Part shown: in pieces, positions 47,166 through 58,065 of the stretch | How the letters are laid out: each line of letters starts with the position of its first letter | How positions within the stretch are numbered: the stretch's first letter is position 1 | Assembly: GCA_024364735.1 (NCBI GenBank) | Contig: JAGFNQ010000296.1 | Location: 114,471 to 178,470 of the forward strand | DNA length: 64,000 nt | From: Boesenbergia rotunda | Taxonomy: Eukaryota > Streptophyta > Magnoliopsida > Zingiberales > Zingiberaceae | Direction: 5' to 3' | The notes under the pieces: generated by a model | What the model saw: only the letters and a program-made list of their open reading frames with translations | What the model was told of the DNA's origin: nothing | The model's database searches: none | Position numbers and translations under genes: made by a program

Positions 47166-48560
47166 AGGACTGTTTTAATTTTATTAAAATTCTTTTATTT
47201 CAAATTTTTTCGAAGAATTCTTTTCTTAATTTTGTTGAAATTAAAACTGTTTTTCGACATAGATTTTTTGAAAAATTACACCCTTTAAAAACTAGGGTTT
47301 TCTATGCAATGATTTAGCCTAGACTTTAACCCTAGAATTGCATGCTCCTATAAATCTAGAAGCCAGCATCTCACCAGCACCTTAGGACACTTTGATTGAT
47401 AACCTAGACTGGGTTGAGATGCTTAGGTCTATGTCTTGACTCAAGATGCTTTAAGTCAGTGCATCTAGAGTAGTTGGGGTGATAAATACATTTGAATAGT
47501 AATCAAGCTAAGTGCTCAAGCTTAGATAATCTAACTTGATCAGATCACTTAACTTGACTAACCCTAGTGAAAGCTGCTATTATATAACAGTTAGTAAGTA
47601 ACTAACTAGGTTACATGACCCGAATGAGTTCAATTTAGTTGGTTTGATTCTTTTCATTGCTTGGACTCACTAGATTTGGTTCAATATGTGTTCAGATTTT
47701 TTTTCAAAATAAATTAGCTTTGATGCGCTATTGATTATTTCGAACAGTATATTTTTTTGATATATGGCAAAGTGGGAGAGTAGAAAAGAAAAAAATTATT
47801 TTTTTGAAAAAGTAAAGTTAAAATTTCAAGTGCATTAAATTTTCAAAGAGCAATTTTTTTTTGTTGCAAAAATGTTTTAAGTGCAAATTTTCTTTTGCAA
47901 AAGTCTTTAAGTACTTTTAAAAATATTTAAGTTGCAAAATATTTTTAAGTGCACAATATTTTCAAGTATTTTTCAAAGTACTATTTTTTCTAAAGTGAAA
48001 AGTGTTTTGCAAGTACAAAATATTGTTTTAAATATTTTCAAAGTACAAAATACTTTTTCTAAGTGCAAAATATTTCTAAGTGCAAAATCTTTTTTACAAA
48101 ATATTTCTAAGTTGTAAAATATTCTATGTTTCAAAATATTTCTAAGTGCAAAATTATTTTTTCAAAATATTTCTAAGAGCAAAGTGTGTTTTTTTAGTAC
48201 AAACTTTTTAAGAGAAGTTAAAATTCCTTTTTCAGAAAAATTTATTAATATTTTTTAAAAAAATGGGTTTTAACTTTTTCAAACTTCAAAAGTTTTGCAA
48301 ATATACTTGGTCAATATTTGTTGATCTTTATTTTACAAAAAAAAGGACTTTAACTTTTTCCTCAAAAAGGGTACACTTAAACTGTTTTGAAAATCTACAT
48401 ATCTTTGAATGCTTCAGGGGGAGAATCTCTAATTCAGGGGAGCTTAGTGCATATTTTTCAAAACTTGGTTTTCTTAAAAGAATGGAAAAATAAACATGTT
48501 TGTTTGAAATACCTGCTTTAAATGTTTTAACATAACTTTTGAACTAGGTTGTCATAAATC
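47166..48560 (+). other. SIRE-like 3' untranslated region
   Basis: A 1.4-kb noncoding stretch lies between RNase H and the polypurine tract. 47700-48250 is low complexity, with repeats of AAGTGCAAAATATTTCT type. No envelope-like open frame is present in this copy. Confidence 0.6.
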
Positions 48561-48573
48561 AAAAAGGGGGAGA
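48561..48573 (+). other. Polypurine tract of SIRE-like element
   Basis: AAAAAGGGGGAGA lies next to the 3' LTR start TGTTGG at 48575. Confidence 0.85.
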
Positions 48574-48574
48574 T

Positions 48575-49199
48575 TGTTGGTGATGGAAGCACCAAGATCG
48601 AACCTGGGTTTTGATAATGGAAAAGGGTTCATAAGTTAAGGTTATATTGTGATCTAATGAGCTTAATTAAGTACGCAGGATAAGTCCTAGGTAAGCTAGG
48701 CCCGAATTCCTGGTTTATAGAATTGGACAATAAGTCTTAGTCGAGGGCTGGGCACCTAAGACCTGACCGAGGGTGGGCAATAAGTCCTGGTTCGTGGAAT
48801 AGGGCAATAAGTCCTGGCCGAGGGCTGGGCACCGAAGACCTGACCGAGGGTTGGGCAATAAGTCTTGGTCGTAGACTAGGCACGAAGTCCTAATCCGGAA
48901 GATCAGGAAAAATTCCAACCAGAGGAGTCGGTTGACAAAAAGTAAATTCTCCTGAGAGGAGTAGGCGAGGGTGCATTCCCCGAAGTGGGAACATTAGGCG
49001 TTGGTTCGACCTAGGGTTTCATTTGGGAAGGCCAAAGTCAGAACCAAGACAGCGCAGGCTATTAATTGAACCTAATTTATCTATTACTTATGCCTTAGAA
49101 CTAACCCTGGTTGCAGGAACGAAGGTTGAAGTTCTCTACATCCCAGGCACCTGAATGGAGTCAGGCACCCAAGCATACAGGCGCCTGTATGGATACAGG
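48575..49199 (+). repeat. SIRE-like 3' LTR, truncated
   Basis: The first 625 bp of the LTR matches 25246-25880 but is clearly more diverged than the two 5' LTR copies are from each other. It is cut at 49200 by a gypsy LTR. The rest of the LTR (with TATA box) does not appear later in the window. Confidence 0.85.
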
Positions 49200-49780
49200 T
49201 GTAACGGCCGCTTTTTTTTTCCCATTCCATAAAGCGACGTTACGTTAACATACTTAGGGCATGTAGACATCATAAGGCAGCGGAATAACTTTAAGACTTA
49301 CACATACATGCCCTACTACCATTCCTAACATAATGACATGGGAACTTGGCATATTAACTTCATACTTAGCATCATATCATACTTAGCATCATGTCATACT
49401 TAGCATCATGTCATATAGCATCATGTCATATAGTCGCATAAGTCATTATTCAAACACATAAGTAGCAAACATAAAGTTCTAGCATAAGACCGGTAAACAT
49501 ATTATTTTCGTGGCCAAGTCACTACCACACACACACATTCTTGTCCTCCTGCCGCTTCCTTATTGTCCCCTTGCGTGATCTGCGGTATAAGGAAATAAGA
49601 CTATAAGCACGTCGGCTTAGTAAGACTCTTTCCTACTCACTAAAACCATTCATCACTTAATCATAAGCTCATGAAACATAAACATAACTTTATGCTTGAA
49701 CATAACTATAAATAAACTTACATGGCATGATACGTGACATAACATGAACATAATTCAACTTAGCATAGCATAATACATAA

Positions 49781-50015
49781 ACATTCTTAACATGCTTGAT
49801 ACATGGCATAAACCTAAACATAAAGAAACATTCTTAACATGCTTGATACATGACATAAACCTAAACATAAAGAAACATTCTTAACATGCATGATACATGG
49901 CATAAACCTAAACATAAAGAAACATTCTTAACATACCTGATACATGACATAAAACTTAACCATAAAGAAACATTCTTAACATGTATGATCATGACATAAA
50001 ACCTAAACATAAACA
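49781..50015. repeat. 47-bp minisatellite in second-subfamily LTR
   Basis: The unit (AACATTCTTAACATG with GATACATGGCATAAACC-type text) recurs from 49781, 49828, 49875, 49922 and 49970, a 47-48 bp period. It lies at the same relative place as the 46-bp array of the other LTRs. Confidence 0.88.
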
Positions 50016-50284
50016 TAAACATAACCATAAACATAAAGCATGAACTAACCTGTATGGCATAAACATAAGCATACTTTCCATCATATCATAGGGGCATCTT
50101 CTTAACATAATCATAAGCATAAATCATTTACTATCATGCATATTTCTTGACATAAAACATAAGTATAAGACATGACTATCATGGCATAATGCAATACATG
50201 AATGCATGAGTCTAATGCATATACATAAGGATGCTTAACTTTTTTTTAAAACATACTTTTAAATACTTAAACATCATCATATCA

Positions 50285-50545
50285 TCATTGGGGGTCCCTG
50301 GCTTGTACCACATACATACATCATAAGCGCGCATCCCTAAGTAGATACGAGGTAGCGAGCCCCGACCTACTAGGGTAAGGACAGCATAGTCGGTAGTCCT
50401 AGAACCGAGGCGTTCTTAAGGTGCCCATCCCTGTTGCACAGCTTCGGTAGTGCCAGAACCGTGGACCACATAGTCGGTAGTCCAGAACCGGGGCGTTCTT
50501 AAGGTGCCCATCCCTTGGACCCATACTTCGGTCCGGTACAAGCCC
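50285..50545 (-). promoter_or_regulatory. GC-rich island in second-subfamily LTR
   Basis: This is homologous to the block at 20625. All three CGGT...ACCG motifs are kept (CGGTAGTCCTAGAACCG, CGGTAGTGCCAGAACCG, CGGTAGTCCAGAACCG), though surrounding LTR sequence is diverged. Confidence 0.5.
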
Positions 50546-51230
50546 ATTCATAAAGTAAAATACTTTACATGCTTTATCATTCATGAAACATGGCATACAT
50601 CTTCATTCATAAACATGGCATGCATTTTCGTTCATAAAACATGGCATGCGTAACGACCTGGCCCGTCTATCGGCCCATTTACCGGTCCTCAAAATCGTCG
50701 TACCGTCGTACCGTCGACCATCGACCGTGCCGTTATTCATAAACATGGCATGCGTCTTTGTTCATAAAACATAGCATGCACTTTCATTCATAAACATAAC
50801 ATGCATCTTCATTATAATCATAACATGCATCTTTATTCATAGAACATGACCTACTTTCATAAACATCATTCTTATTCCTAGAGCTTGCATGATAATGGCA
50901 TATAAGGTAAACATTGCATTACATTCATTGAACATAACATATTTGCATAGACATTTATCCTAATCCATAGAACTTGCATGATCATGATACATAAGGTAAA
51001 CATTGCACTTCATACATAAGCATGGGATCTATCTCAAGCATGCATAGGTAGGACTTCCATAAACCTACCATCTATCATCAAAGTACATGGCATAGGACAT
51101 AAGACATTCATAAATAAACCCTATTACGCATGGCATGCAATCATAAACATACAAACATAAAACATGGTGCTTAAGGTTAGGGTTATAGGTAACTTAATTT
51201 CTACCACATGCTTGAACCTTGATACATACA

Positions 51231-52977
51231 TGTTGGAAATTCTAGGCCGCAAAAACCGCTTTTTGCGTTGCGGAAACCCCAGAATCTCGGCCACGGATCC
51301 GTGCGAACTTATAAAACAAATACGAGTACGAGTTTAATATCTAGATCTACACTAGATCTACGTGATAAGGTCATTACCCTTGACGCGTAGCCCTTCGCTT
51401 TCCCGCTTGTCCAAGAGGCCGCCGGATCTCGTAGAGTATCAAAGTAGACACTCCTCTATATGTATCCACGCGAACAAAAGAAGATGGATCGAAACCTTGG
51501 TGTGCTAGCACCCCTATGGGTTTCGGCCAAGAGAGGGAGAGGAAGAAGAAAAATCCGGGAGGAGAAGAAGAACCACCAAAAAGAAACAAAACCCACCTTT
51601 TGTTCACCTTGGGTGGCCGGCCACTTAATGGCCATTAATGGCCATTAGGTGGCCGGCCATAATGGCCATTAAGTGCCATTAGGTGGCCTTCCAAATCCCC
51701 TATCAATTTGAATTCGAAATTCAAATGGGGGGGAAAAACAAGTCAAGTCTAACTTGAATTGGAACCAAGTCAAATCAAACTTGATTTTGATTTAGGTCAA
51801 GTCAAACTTGCCTTTTATGGACTTTCCATATTTAGCCAAGTCAAACTTGACTTCATTTCTTCTCCCATGTTGAGTCTAACTCGAAGTGGAACCAAGTCAA
51901 GTCAAACTTGATTTGGATTTAGGTCAAGTCAAACTTGCCTTTTATGAACTTTCCATATTTAGCCAAGTCAAACTTGACTTCAATTTTTCTCCATCTATTT
52001 GTTCTTTGCGTGTGACCCTATAGGTTCTTGTAACATTGGCAATGCTTCTAACCTCTTAGAAACATAAGCAATGAGCGGTATCTAGCAACACATCATTGCT
52101 ACCCAAGTTACAAGAATGTTGAGATCCAACATCACCTTGTGACTAATAATTGTGACTCTCACAATATATGATAATGTCCCTCTATCCATTTGATATCTAG
52201 ATCGACTCAATTGAGGCATAGACCGTGTCATCCTCGAGTCAATCTATATCTTGAACTCCAAGTAGACTCACACTAATCAAATGAGTTCAATATCTCATAT
52301 TGACTCACTTGGGCATGGCCATGCACTTTGTGGTCTAACTCTATCAAGAATACGATATCGCTCCCGTCATATAGGAGGGATAGATCCCATCTACATCACT
52401 CACATCCCTCTCCATAATTTGTTACATACCCAGTAATCGCCTTTATAGTCCACCCATTTACGGGTGACGTTTGACGAAGCCAAAGTACGTAACTCCTTAT
52501 GTAGGAATCCATGGTGACTTCAGGTCCAAGGACTAATAGTCATACTAATAGCCACATGAGAAAGTATATGACACTCATATAACGATCCATGATACTTTCT
52601 CATGGCGGGTCATTCAGTATACATTCTCCAATGCATACCCATGTGTCAACTTGATATCTCTATATCCATGACTTTTGAGATCAAGTCATCATGTTGACCT
52701 ACATGCTAGTCTCTACATATTAACATTGTCCCTGAATGTTAATACTCGACTAGGAATAATTTAGAGTAGTGTTCTCCATATCATCTCACTATCGATTCAA
52801 CCAATCGATTGATATAGATAAGAACTTTCTACTCAAGGACATTATTATACTTAGCTAATTGGCACAAATACACGTAAGTATAATAACCATAAAACATGCC
52901 TTTATTTATACATAGGAATATGATACAAATTAGTCCATACAATCATTACATGATCGGCTCTAGGGCTCTCACCAACA
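51231..52977 (-). repeat. Copia-B 3' LTR, 1747 bp
   Basis: It starts TGTTGGAAATTC and ends CTCACCAACA, followed by the polypurine tract complement. It contains two copies of a 127-bp repeat (starting at 51794 and 51921) rich in CAAGTCAAACTTG, itself an inverted motif, and a GGCCATTAATGGCC-type palindromic region near 51630. Confidence 0.85.
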
Positions 52978-52990
52978 ATCTCCCACTAGC
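52978..52990 (-). other. Polypurine tract of Copia-B
   Basis: The minus strand reads GCTAGTGGGAGAT between the ORF stop and the 3' LTR. It is only a few bases from the ORF end. Confidence 0.8.
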
Positions 52991-52991
52991 A

Positions 52992-55900
52992 CTAGTGCCA
53001 ATCACTGTAGTATCTAATACCCAATGATCTAGTGTGACCATCATGCTTTGTCTGTGCCAAAGCCTTGGTCAGGGGATCTGCGACATTCGCCTCTGTGGGT
53101 ACTCTGCATATCTTCACATCTCCTCTATCGATGATCTCTCGAATGAGATGGAAGCGCCGTAGTATATGTTTGGTCCGCTGGTGTGAGCGAGGTTCCTTAG
53201 CCTGCGCAATAGCTCCATTATTGTCACAATAGAGCTCTATGGGATCTGCAATGCTAGGAACCACCCCAAGCTCTGCAACGAACTTGCGGATCCAAACTGC
53301 CTCCTTTGCTGCCTCTGATGCAGCAATATACTCAGCCTCTGTTGTAGAATCAGCAACTGTGTCCTGCTTCGAACTCTTCCAGCTCACAGCGCCGCCATTT
53401 AGACAAAACACGAACCCTGATTGCGATCTATAATCATCCTGGTCGGTCTGGAAGCTAGCATCACTGTAACCCTTTACAGTTAGCTCCTCATTGCCCCCAT
53501 ATATCAAGAAATATTCTTTAGTCCTTCTCAAGTACTTAAGAATATTCTTGACCGCTATCCAGTGACGCTCACCTGGATCTGACTGGTATCTGCTCGTCAT
53601 ACTTAAAGCATACGAGACATCAGGACGAGTACATAGCATGGCGTACATGATAGATCCTATGGCCGAGGCATAAGGGATCTTATCCATGCGGTCTCTCTCC
53701 TCTCTAGAAGAGGGACTTTGAGTCTTCGAAAGACTCATACCATGTGACATAGGCAGAAATCCTTTCTTGGAATTCTGCATGGCAAACCGAAGTAAGACCT
53801 TGTCAATGTATGTACTCTGACTTAGGCCAAGCAATCTCTTAGATCTATCTCTATAGATCTTGATGCCTAAAATACAGGCTGCTTCACCTAAGTCCTTCAT
53901 TGAGAAACAATTCCCCAGCCAAGTCTTCACAGACTGAAGCATAGGAATATCATTCCCAATGAGTAGTATGTCATCCACATACAATATGAGGAAAACTACT
54001 ATGTTTCCTTCAACCCTCTTGTAGATACAGGGTTCATCTTCATTCTTGATGAAACCAAACTGTTTGATTGCATCATCGAATCGAAGATTCCAGCTCCGAG
54101 AAGCTTGCTTTAGTCCATAAATGGACCTTTGCAGCTTGCATACTCTGCCAGTATGCTTTGGATCTACAAAACCCTCAGGTTGTGTCATGTACACATCCTC
54201 GAGTAGGTTCCCATTCAGGAACGCGGTTTTGACATCCATCTGCCAGATCTCATAATCGTGGTATGCTGCAATAGCAAGCATGATCCGAATGGACTTGAAC
54301 ATCGCTACTGGAGAAAAGGTTTCATCATAGTCAATACCATGAATTTGTTTGAAACCCTTTGCTACCAGTCTACCCTTATAGGTATGCGTAAGTCCTCCCA
54401 TGTCAGTCTTTCTCTTAAAGACCCACTTACACCCAATGGGTTTTACCCCTTCAGGTGGATCAACCAAGGTCCAAACTTGGTTGGTGTACATGGAATCCAT
54501 CTCGGATCTCATGGCCTCAAGCCATTTCTCAGAGTCTGGGCTCATCACAGCTTCCTGATAGGTTGTAGGCTCATTCTCAATGAGCACAACGTCATTGTCA
54601 TCAGACAAGAGAAATGAATATCTCTCAGGCTGATGACGTACCCTACCAGACCTGCGAAGAGGTAGGTCTACTTGAACAGGATGTTGTTCCATAACTCCTT
54701 GTGTAACAATCTCATGATCCACAACACTTTGTGGTTCCTGTTCAACCTCCATCAAGGCCTCAGTGCTTTGGTCCATATCTTGAAGTTCTTCAAGATCGAA
54801 CGTACTCCCACTAGTTTTTCTAGAAACAAAGTCCCTTTCTAGAAAAACCCCAGTCTTCGCCACAAACACTTTGTGCTGACTGGGAATGTAGAAGTAATAT
54901 CCCTTCGTTTCCTTGGGATATCCTACAAAATAGCACTTATCAGATTTGGGTCCCAGTTTGTCTGAGACTTGACGTCGAACGTAAGCCTCACAACCCCAAA
55001 TCCTCATAAAAGACATCTGGGGACTCTTCCCAGTCCATATCTGATATGGTGTCTTTACTACAGCCTTTGATGGAACACGGTTAAGAGTGAAGGCTGCCGT
55101 GTCCAGAGCATATCCCCAAAAGGATATAGGAAGATCTGTGTGACTCATCATGGATCGCACCATATCTAATAGGGTACGATTCCTCCTTTCGGACACACCA
55201 TTCCATTGTGGTGTTCCAGGAGGAGTGAGTTGGGACAGAATCCCACACTCAGCTAGATAGTCACGGAACTCATGGCTGAGGTATTCTCCACCTCGATCTG
55301 ATCGAAGTATTTTAATACTCTTGCCAAGCTGGTTTTGTACTTCATTCTTGAATTCTTTGAACTTTTCAAAGGATTCTGACTTATGTGTCATCAAGTACAC
55401 ATAACCATATCTACTGAAATCATCAGTAAATGTAATGAAGTACCTATAACCACCTCTGGCAGCAACATTGAAAGGGCCACATACATCGGTATGTATAAGA
55501 CCTAACAAATCGGTTGCTCTTTCGCTGTGTCCACTGAATGGAGTCTTGGTCATCTTGCCAAGAAGGCAAGACTCGCATGTCTCAAATGATTCAAAATCAA
55601 ATGAGTCCAGCAAACCATCTCTATGGAGCTGGGATAGGCGACTCTCATTTATATGGCCTAAGCGACAGTGCCAGATATAGGTTTGGTTCAAGTCATTAGA
55701 CTTGAGCCTTTTGGTATTTATGTTATAGATAGGATTTTCTAAGTCTAGAAGGTAGAGTCCGTTCATCAGAGGTGCACTACAATAGAACATATCATTTAAA
55801 TAAACTGAACAACATTTGTTCTTTATTACAAACGAAAATCCTTTCTTGTCTAAACAAGAAACAGAAACTATGTTCTTAGTAAGAGCAGGCACATAATAAC

Positions 55901-56957
55901 AATCATCTAACTCTAGTACAAGCCCAGAGGGCAGAGATAGCATATAAACTCCTGTAGCAACAGCAGCAACTCTTGCTCCATTGCCAACTCGTAAGTCCAC
56001 CTCGCCCTTTGTCAATGTCCTGCTATTTCTCAGCGCCTGCACATTAGTACAAATGTGAGAAGCACATCCGGTATCTAATACCCATGATGTAGAAATAGAC
56101 AAATTGACTTCTATAACATGAATACCTGAAGTAGAAGTCTGACTTCCCTTCTTCTGGAGATCTTCCATATATTTCTTGCAGTTCCACTTCCAGTGTCCGG
56201 TCTCACCGCAGTGGAAGCAGGTAGCATCCTTGGCAACCCCTCCTTTGGGTTTCAGTGCTTTGCCCTTGCCCTTACCCTTGGCTTGAGACTTTCCCTTGCC
56301 TTTGGGCTTGCCCTTACCTTTGTCCTTCTGCACCATCAAAATGGGTTTGGCCTTCTTAAGATTGAGCTCAGCGGTTCTCAACATGCTGAGCATCTCAGGC
56401 AGGGGCTTGTCAATTTCGTTCATGTTCCAGTTCATGACAAATTGACTATAACTTTCGGGAAGGGACTGCAAGATCAAGTCTGTGGCCAGCTCTTGGCCCA
56501 GTGGGAATCCCAATCTCTGCAGATTCTCTATGTACCCAATCATCTTGAGTACATAGGGACCTACGGGAGTCCCTTCTTGCATCTTGCACTGAAACAGTGC
56601 CTTAGAGATCTCAAATCTCTCGTGCCTTGCTTGTCCTTGATACAGTTGACGCAGATGCTCAACCATATCGAAAGCATCCATTAACTCATGTTGCTTCTGA
56701 AGCTCAGAGTTCATGGTTGCGAGCATAAGACATGACACATCTAATGCGTCATCTTGATGCTTCTTGTGAGCATCACGGTCAGCTCGCGTGGCACTGGCAG
56801 GAGGTGCCTCGGGAATAGGCTGCTCCAGAACGTACAGTTTACGTTCTTGCTTGAGAACTATTCTCAAGTTCCTGTACCAGTCCAGGAAGTTTGCTCCATT
56901 GAGCTTGTCCTTCTCAAGGACAGATCGCAGAGAGAGAGTGTTCGCGTTTGTCGACAT
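52992..56957 (-). CDS. Copia gag-pol polyprotein, intact (1321 aa)
   Basis: A single open frame encodes the whole retrotransposon polyprotein. Gag is residues 1-230, followed by a Gly/Lys-rich linker and zinc knuckle CFHCGETGHWKWNC (247-260). Protease has DTGCASHIC from 295. The integrase HHCC is H430, H435, C461, C464, and its core is D491, D554, E590 (D-D-35-E spacing). RT has QMDVKTAFLNG (D908) and YVDDILLI (993-1000, both aspartates). RNase H has GYSDASF (D1166), E1207 and CDNNGAI (D1245), and a C-terminal ADPLTKAL. Every catalytic motif I can check is present. The start at 56957 gives the typical SLRSVLEKDKLNGANFLDWY beginning. Gag and pol are in one frame, as usual in copia elements. 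Whether it is expressed is unknown: the 5' LTR is truncated and there is an assembly gap in the leader. Small frames on the other strand are shadows. Confidence 0.95.
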   Translation of the reverse strand: MSTNANTLSLRSVLEKDKLNGANFLDWYRNLRIVLKQERKLYVLEQPIPEAPPASATRADRDAHKKHQDDALDVSCLMLATMNSELQKQHELMDAFDMVEHLRQLYQGQARHERFEISKALFQCKMQEGTPVGPYVLKMIGYIENLQRLGFPLGQELATDLILQSLPESYSQFVMNWNMNEIDKPLPEMLSMLRTAELNLKKAKPILMVQKDKGKGKPKGKGKSQAKGKGKGKALKPKGGVAKDATCFHCGETGHWKWNCKKYMEDLQKKGSQTSTSGIHVIEVNLSISTSWVLDTGCASHICTNVQALRNSRTLTKGEVDLRVGNGARVAAVATGVYMLSLPSGLVLELDDCYYVPALTKNIVSVSCLDKKGFSFVIKNKCCSVYLNDMFYCSAPLMNGLYLLDLENPIYNINTKRLKSNDLNQTYIWHCRLGHINESRLSQLHRDGLLDSFDFESFETCESCLLGKMTKTPFSGHSERATDLLGLIHTDVCGPFNVAARGGYRYFITFTDDFSRYGYVYLMTHKSESFEKFKEFKNEVQNQLGKSIKILRSDRGGEYLSHEFRDYLAECGILSQLTPPGTPQWNGVSERRNRTLLDMVRSMMSHTDLPISFWGYALDTAAFTLNRVPSKAVVKTPYQIWTGKSPQMSFMRIWGCEAYVRRQVSDKLGPKSDKCYFVGYPKETKGYYFYIPSQHKVFVAKTGVFLERDFVSRKTSGSTFDLEELQDMDQSTEALMEVEQEPQSVVDHEIVTQGVMEQHPVQVDLPLRRSGRVRHQPERYSFLLSDDNDVVLIENEPTTYQEAVMSPDSEKWLEAMRSEMDSMYTNQVWTLVDPPEGVKPIGCKWVFKRKTDMGGLTHTYKGRLVAKGFKQIHGIDYDETFSPVAMFKSIRIMLAIAAYHDYEIWQMDVKTAFLNGNLLEDVYMTQPEGFVDPKHTGRVCKLQRSIYGLKQASRSWNLRFDDAIKQFGFIKNEDEPCIYKRVEGNIVVFLILYVDDILLIGNDIPMLQSVKTWLGNCFSMKDLGEAACILGIKIYRDRSKRLLGLSQSTYIDKVLLRFAMQNSKKGFLPMSHGMSLSKTQSPSSREERDRMDKIPYASAIGSIMYAMLCTRPDVSYALSMTSRYQSDPGERHWIAVKNILKYLRRTKEYFLIYGGNEELTVKGYSDASFQTDQDDYRSQSGFVFCLNGGAVSWKSSKQDTVADSTTEAEYIAASEAAKEAVWIRKFVAELGVVPSIADPIELYCDNNGAIAQAKEPRSHQRTKHILRRFHLIREIIDRGDVKICRVPTEANVADPLTKALAQTKHDGHTRSLGIRYYSDWH

Positions 56958-57435
56958 GGCAATCTACAACAATAAAAATGCAGAAAAATATAAATAACAT
57001 ATTCCAACTATCATTTAATTAGGCCTTTAATTAAATGATTCTCCCACTGAATTATAGAAAGATTTGTAGAATCAAGTCATAGATGTGGTCAAACCACACT
57101 ATAAGATTCTATCTAAATTAACTATAACATAGTGGGACAAGATCCACATCATACTAAGCCTTGAGTTAGCTTTGGCTAAATCGCCCAAGACTTAGTACGA
57201 TCGGTAGGTAATAATTTACCGATTACATCTCTATGCAACTCTTGTTTATAGGATTAAAATTTACATTTACATAAAAACTTGAGTTAGCTTTGGCTAAATC
57301 GCCCAAGTTTTAATATAAATGCGATTTTTATCCTACCTTTCCAACGATTGGAATATGCCTATAGTTAGACTCGATCCAACCGAGTTAACTAGTTTTACTC
57401 AATCTGATTGAGTTTGTTCTCACCCAAGCCGTGAT
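56958..57435 (-). other. Copia-B leader, gag-proximal part with hairpins
   Basis: This noncoding leader has three strong hairpins. 57067-57111: a 7-bp outer stem (TAGAATC/GATTCTA) and a 6-bp inner stem (TGTGGT/ACCACA). 57152-57197 and 57274-57311: the same core (CTTG, then TTAGC-TTTG-GCTAA, then CAAG) with different but paired outer stems. The core sequences are identical between the two; the outer arms are TACTAAG/CTTAGTA in one and AAAA/TTTT in the other. Confidence 0.75.
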
Positions 57436-58065
57436 NNNNNNNNNNNNNNNNNNNNNNNNNNNNNNNNNNNNNNNNNNNNNNNNNNNNNNNNNNNNNNNNN
57501 NNNNNNNNNNNNNNNNNNNNNNNNNNNNNNNNNNNNNNNNNNNNNNNNNNNNNNNNNNNNNNNNNNNNNNNNNNNNNNNNNNNNNNNNNNNNNNNNNNNN
57601 NNNNNNNNNNNNNNNNNNNNNNNNNNNNNNNNNNNNNNNNNNNNNNNNNNNNNNNNNNNNNNNNNNNNNNNNNNNNNNNNNNNNNNNNNNNNNNNNNNNN
57701 NNNNNNNNNNNNNNNNNNNNNNNNNNNNNNNNNNNNNNNNNNNNNNNNNNNNNNNNNNNNNNNNNNNNNNNNNNNNNNNNNNNNNNNNNNNNNNNNNNNN
57801 NNNNNNNNNNNNNNNNNNNNNNNNNNNNNNNNNNNNNNNNNNNNNNNNNNNNNNNNNNNNNNNNNNNNNNNNNNNNNNNNNNNNNNNNNNNNNNNNNNNN
57901 NNNNNNNNNNNNNNNNNNNNNNNNNNNNNNNNNNNNNNNNNNNNNNNNNNNNNNNNNNNNNNNNNNNNNNNNNNNNNNNNNNNNNNNNNNNNNNNNNNNN
58001 NNNNNNNNNNNNNNNNNNNNNNNNNNNNNNNNNNNNNNNNNNNNNNNNNNNNNNNNNNNNNNNNN
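57436..58065. other. Assembly gap (630 N)
   Basis: A run of unknown bases lies in the Copia-B leader. The true length and content are unknown, and the join between the ORF side and the right-hand LTR side is not proven by sequence. Open frames spanning it are artefacts. Confidence 0.98.

Larger units (their letters stand above)
25246..49199 (+). mobile_element. SIRE-like copia element, nested host
   Basis: This large plus-strand copia element has TGTTGG LTRs, a PBS, gag with a CCHC knuckle, protease, RT and RNase H, in the SIRE/Maximus-like style (long gag, long 3' untranslated part). It is split by a Tekay-like element (27659-35827) and Copia-A3 (36698-45001). Integrase and the first half of RT are deleted at about 46025. 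Its 3' LTR is cut at 49200, so the right TSD is not seen. TSD GTACA is on the left (25241-25245). Confidence 0.8.
49200..51230 (-). repeat. Tekay-like LTR, second subfamily, partial
   Basis: It begins TGTAACGGCCGC with the same T-tract and GCG.CGTTACG motif as the other Tekay-like LTRs but is diverged. It contains a 47-bp minisatellite (49781-50015), the GC-rich island (50285-50545), a CCGTCGTACCGTCGACC-rich stretch (50650-50733) and A/T-rich CATAAACATGGCATGC repeats. It stops at 51230 where the Copia-B LTR begins; its other end is not in the window. Confidence 0.82.
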
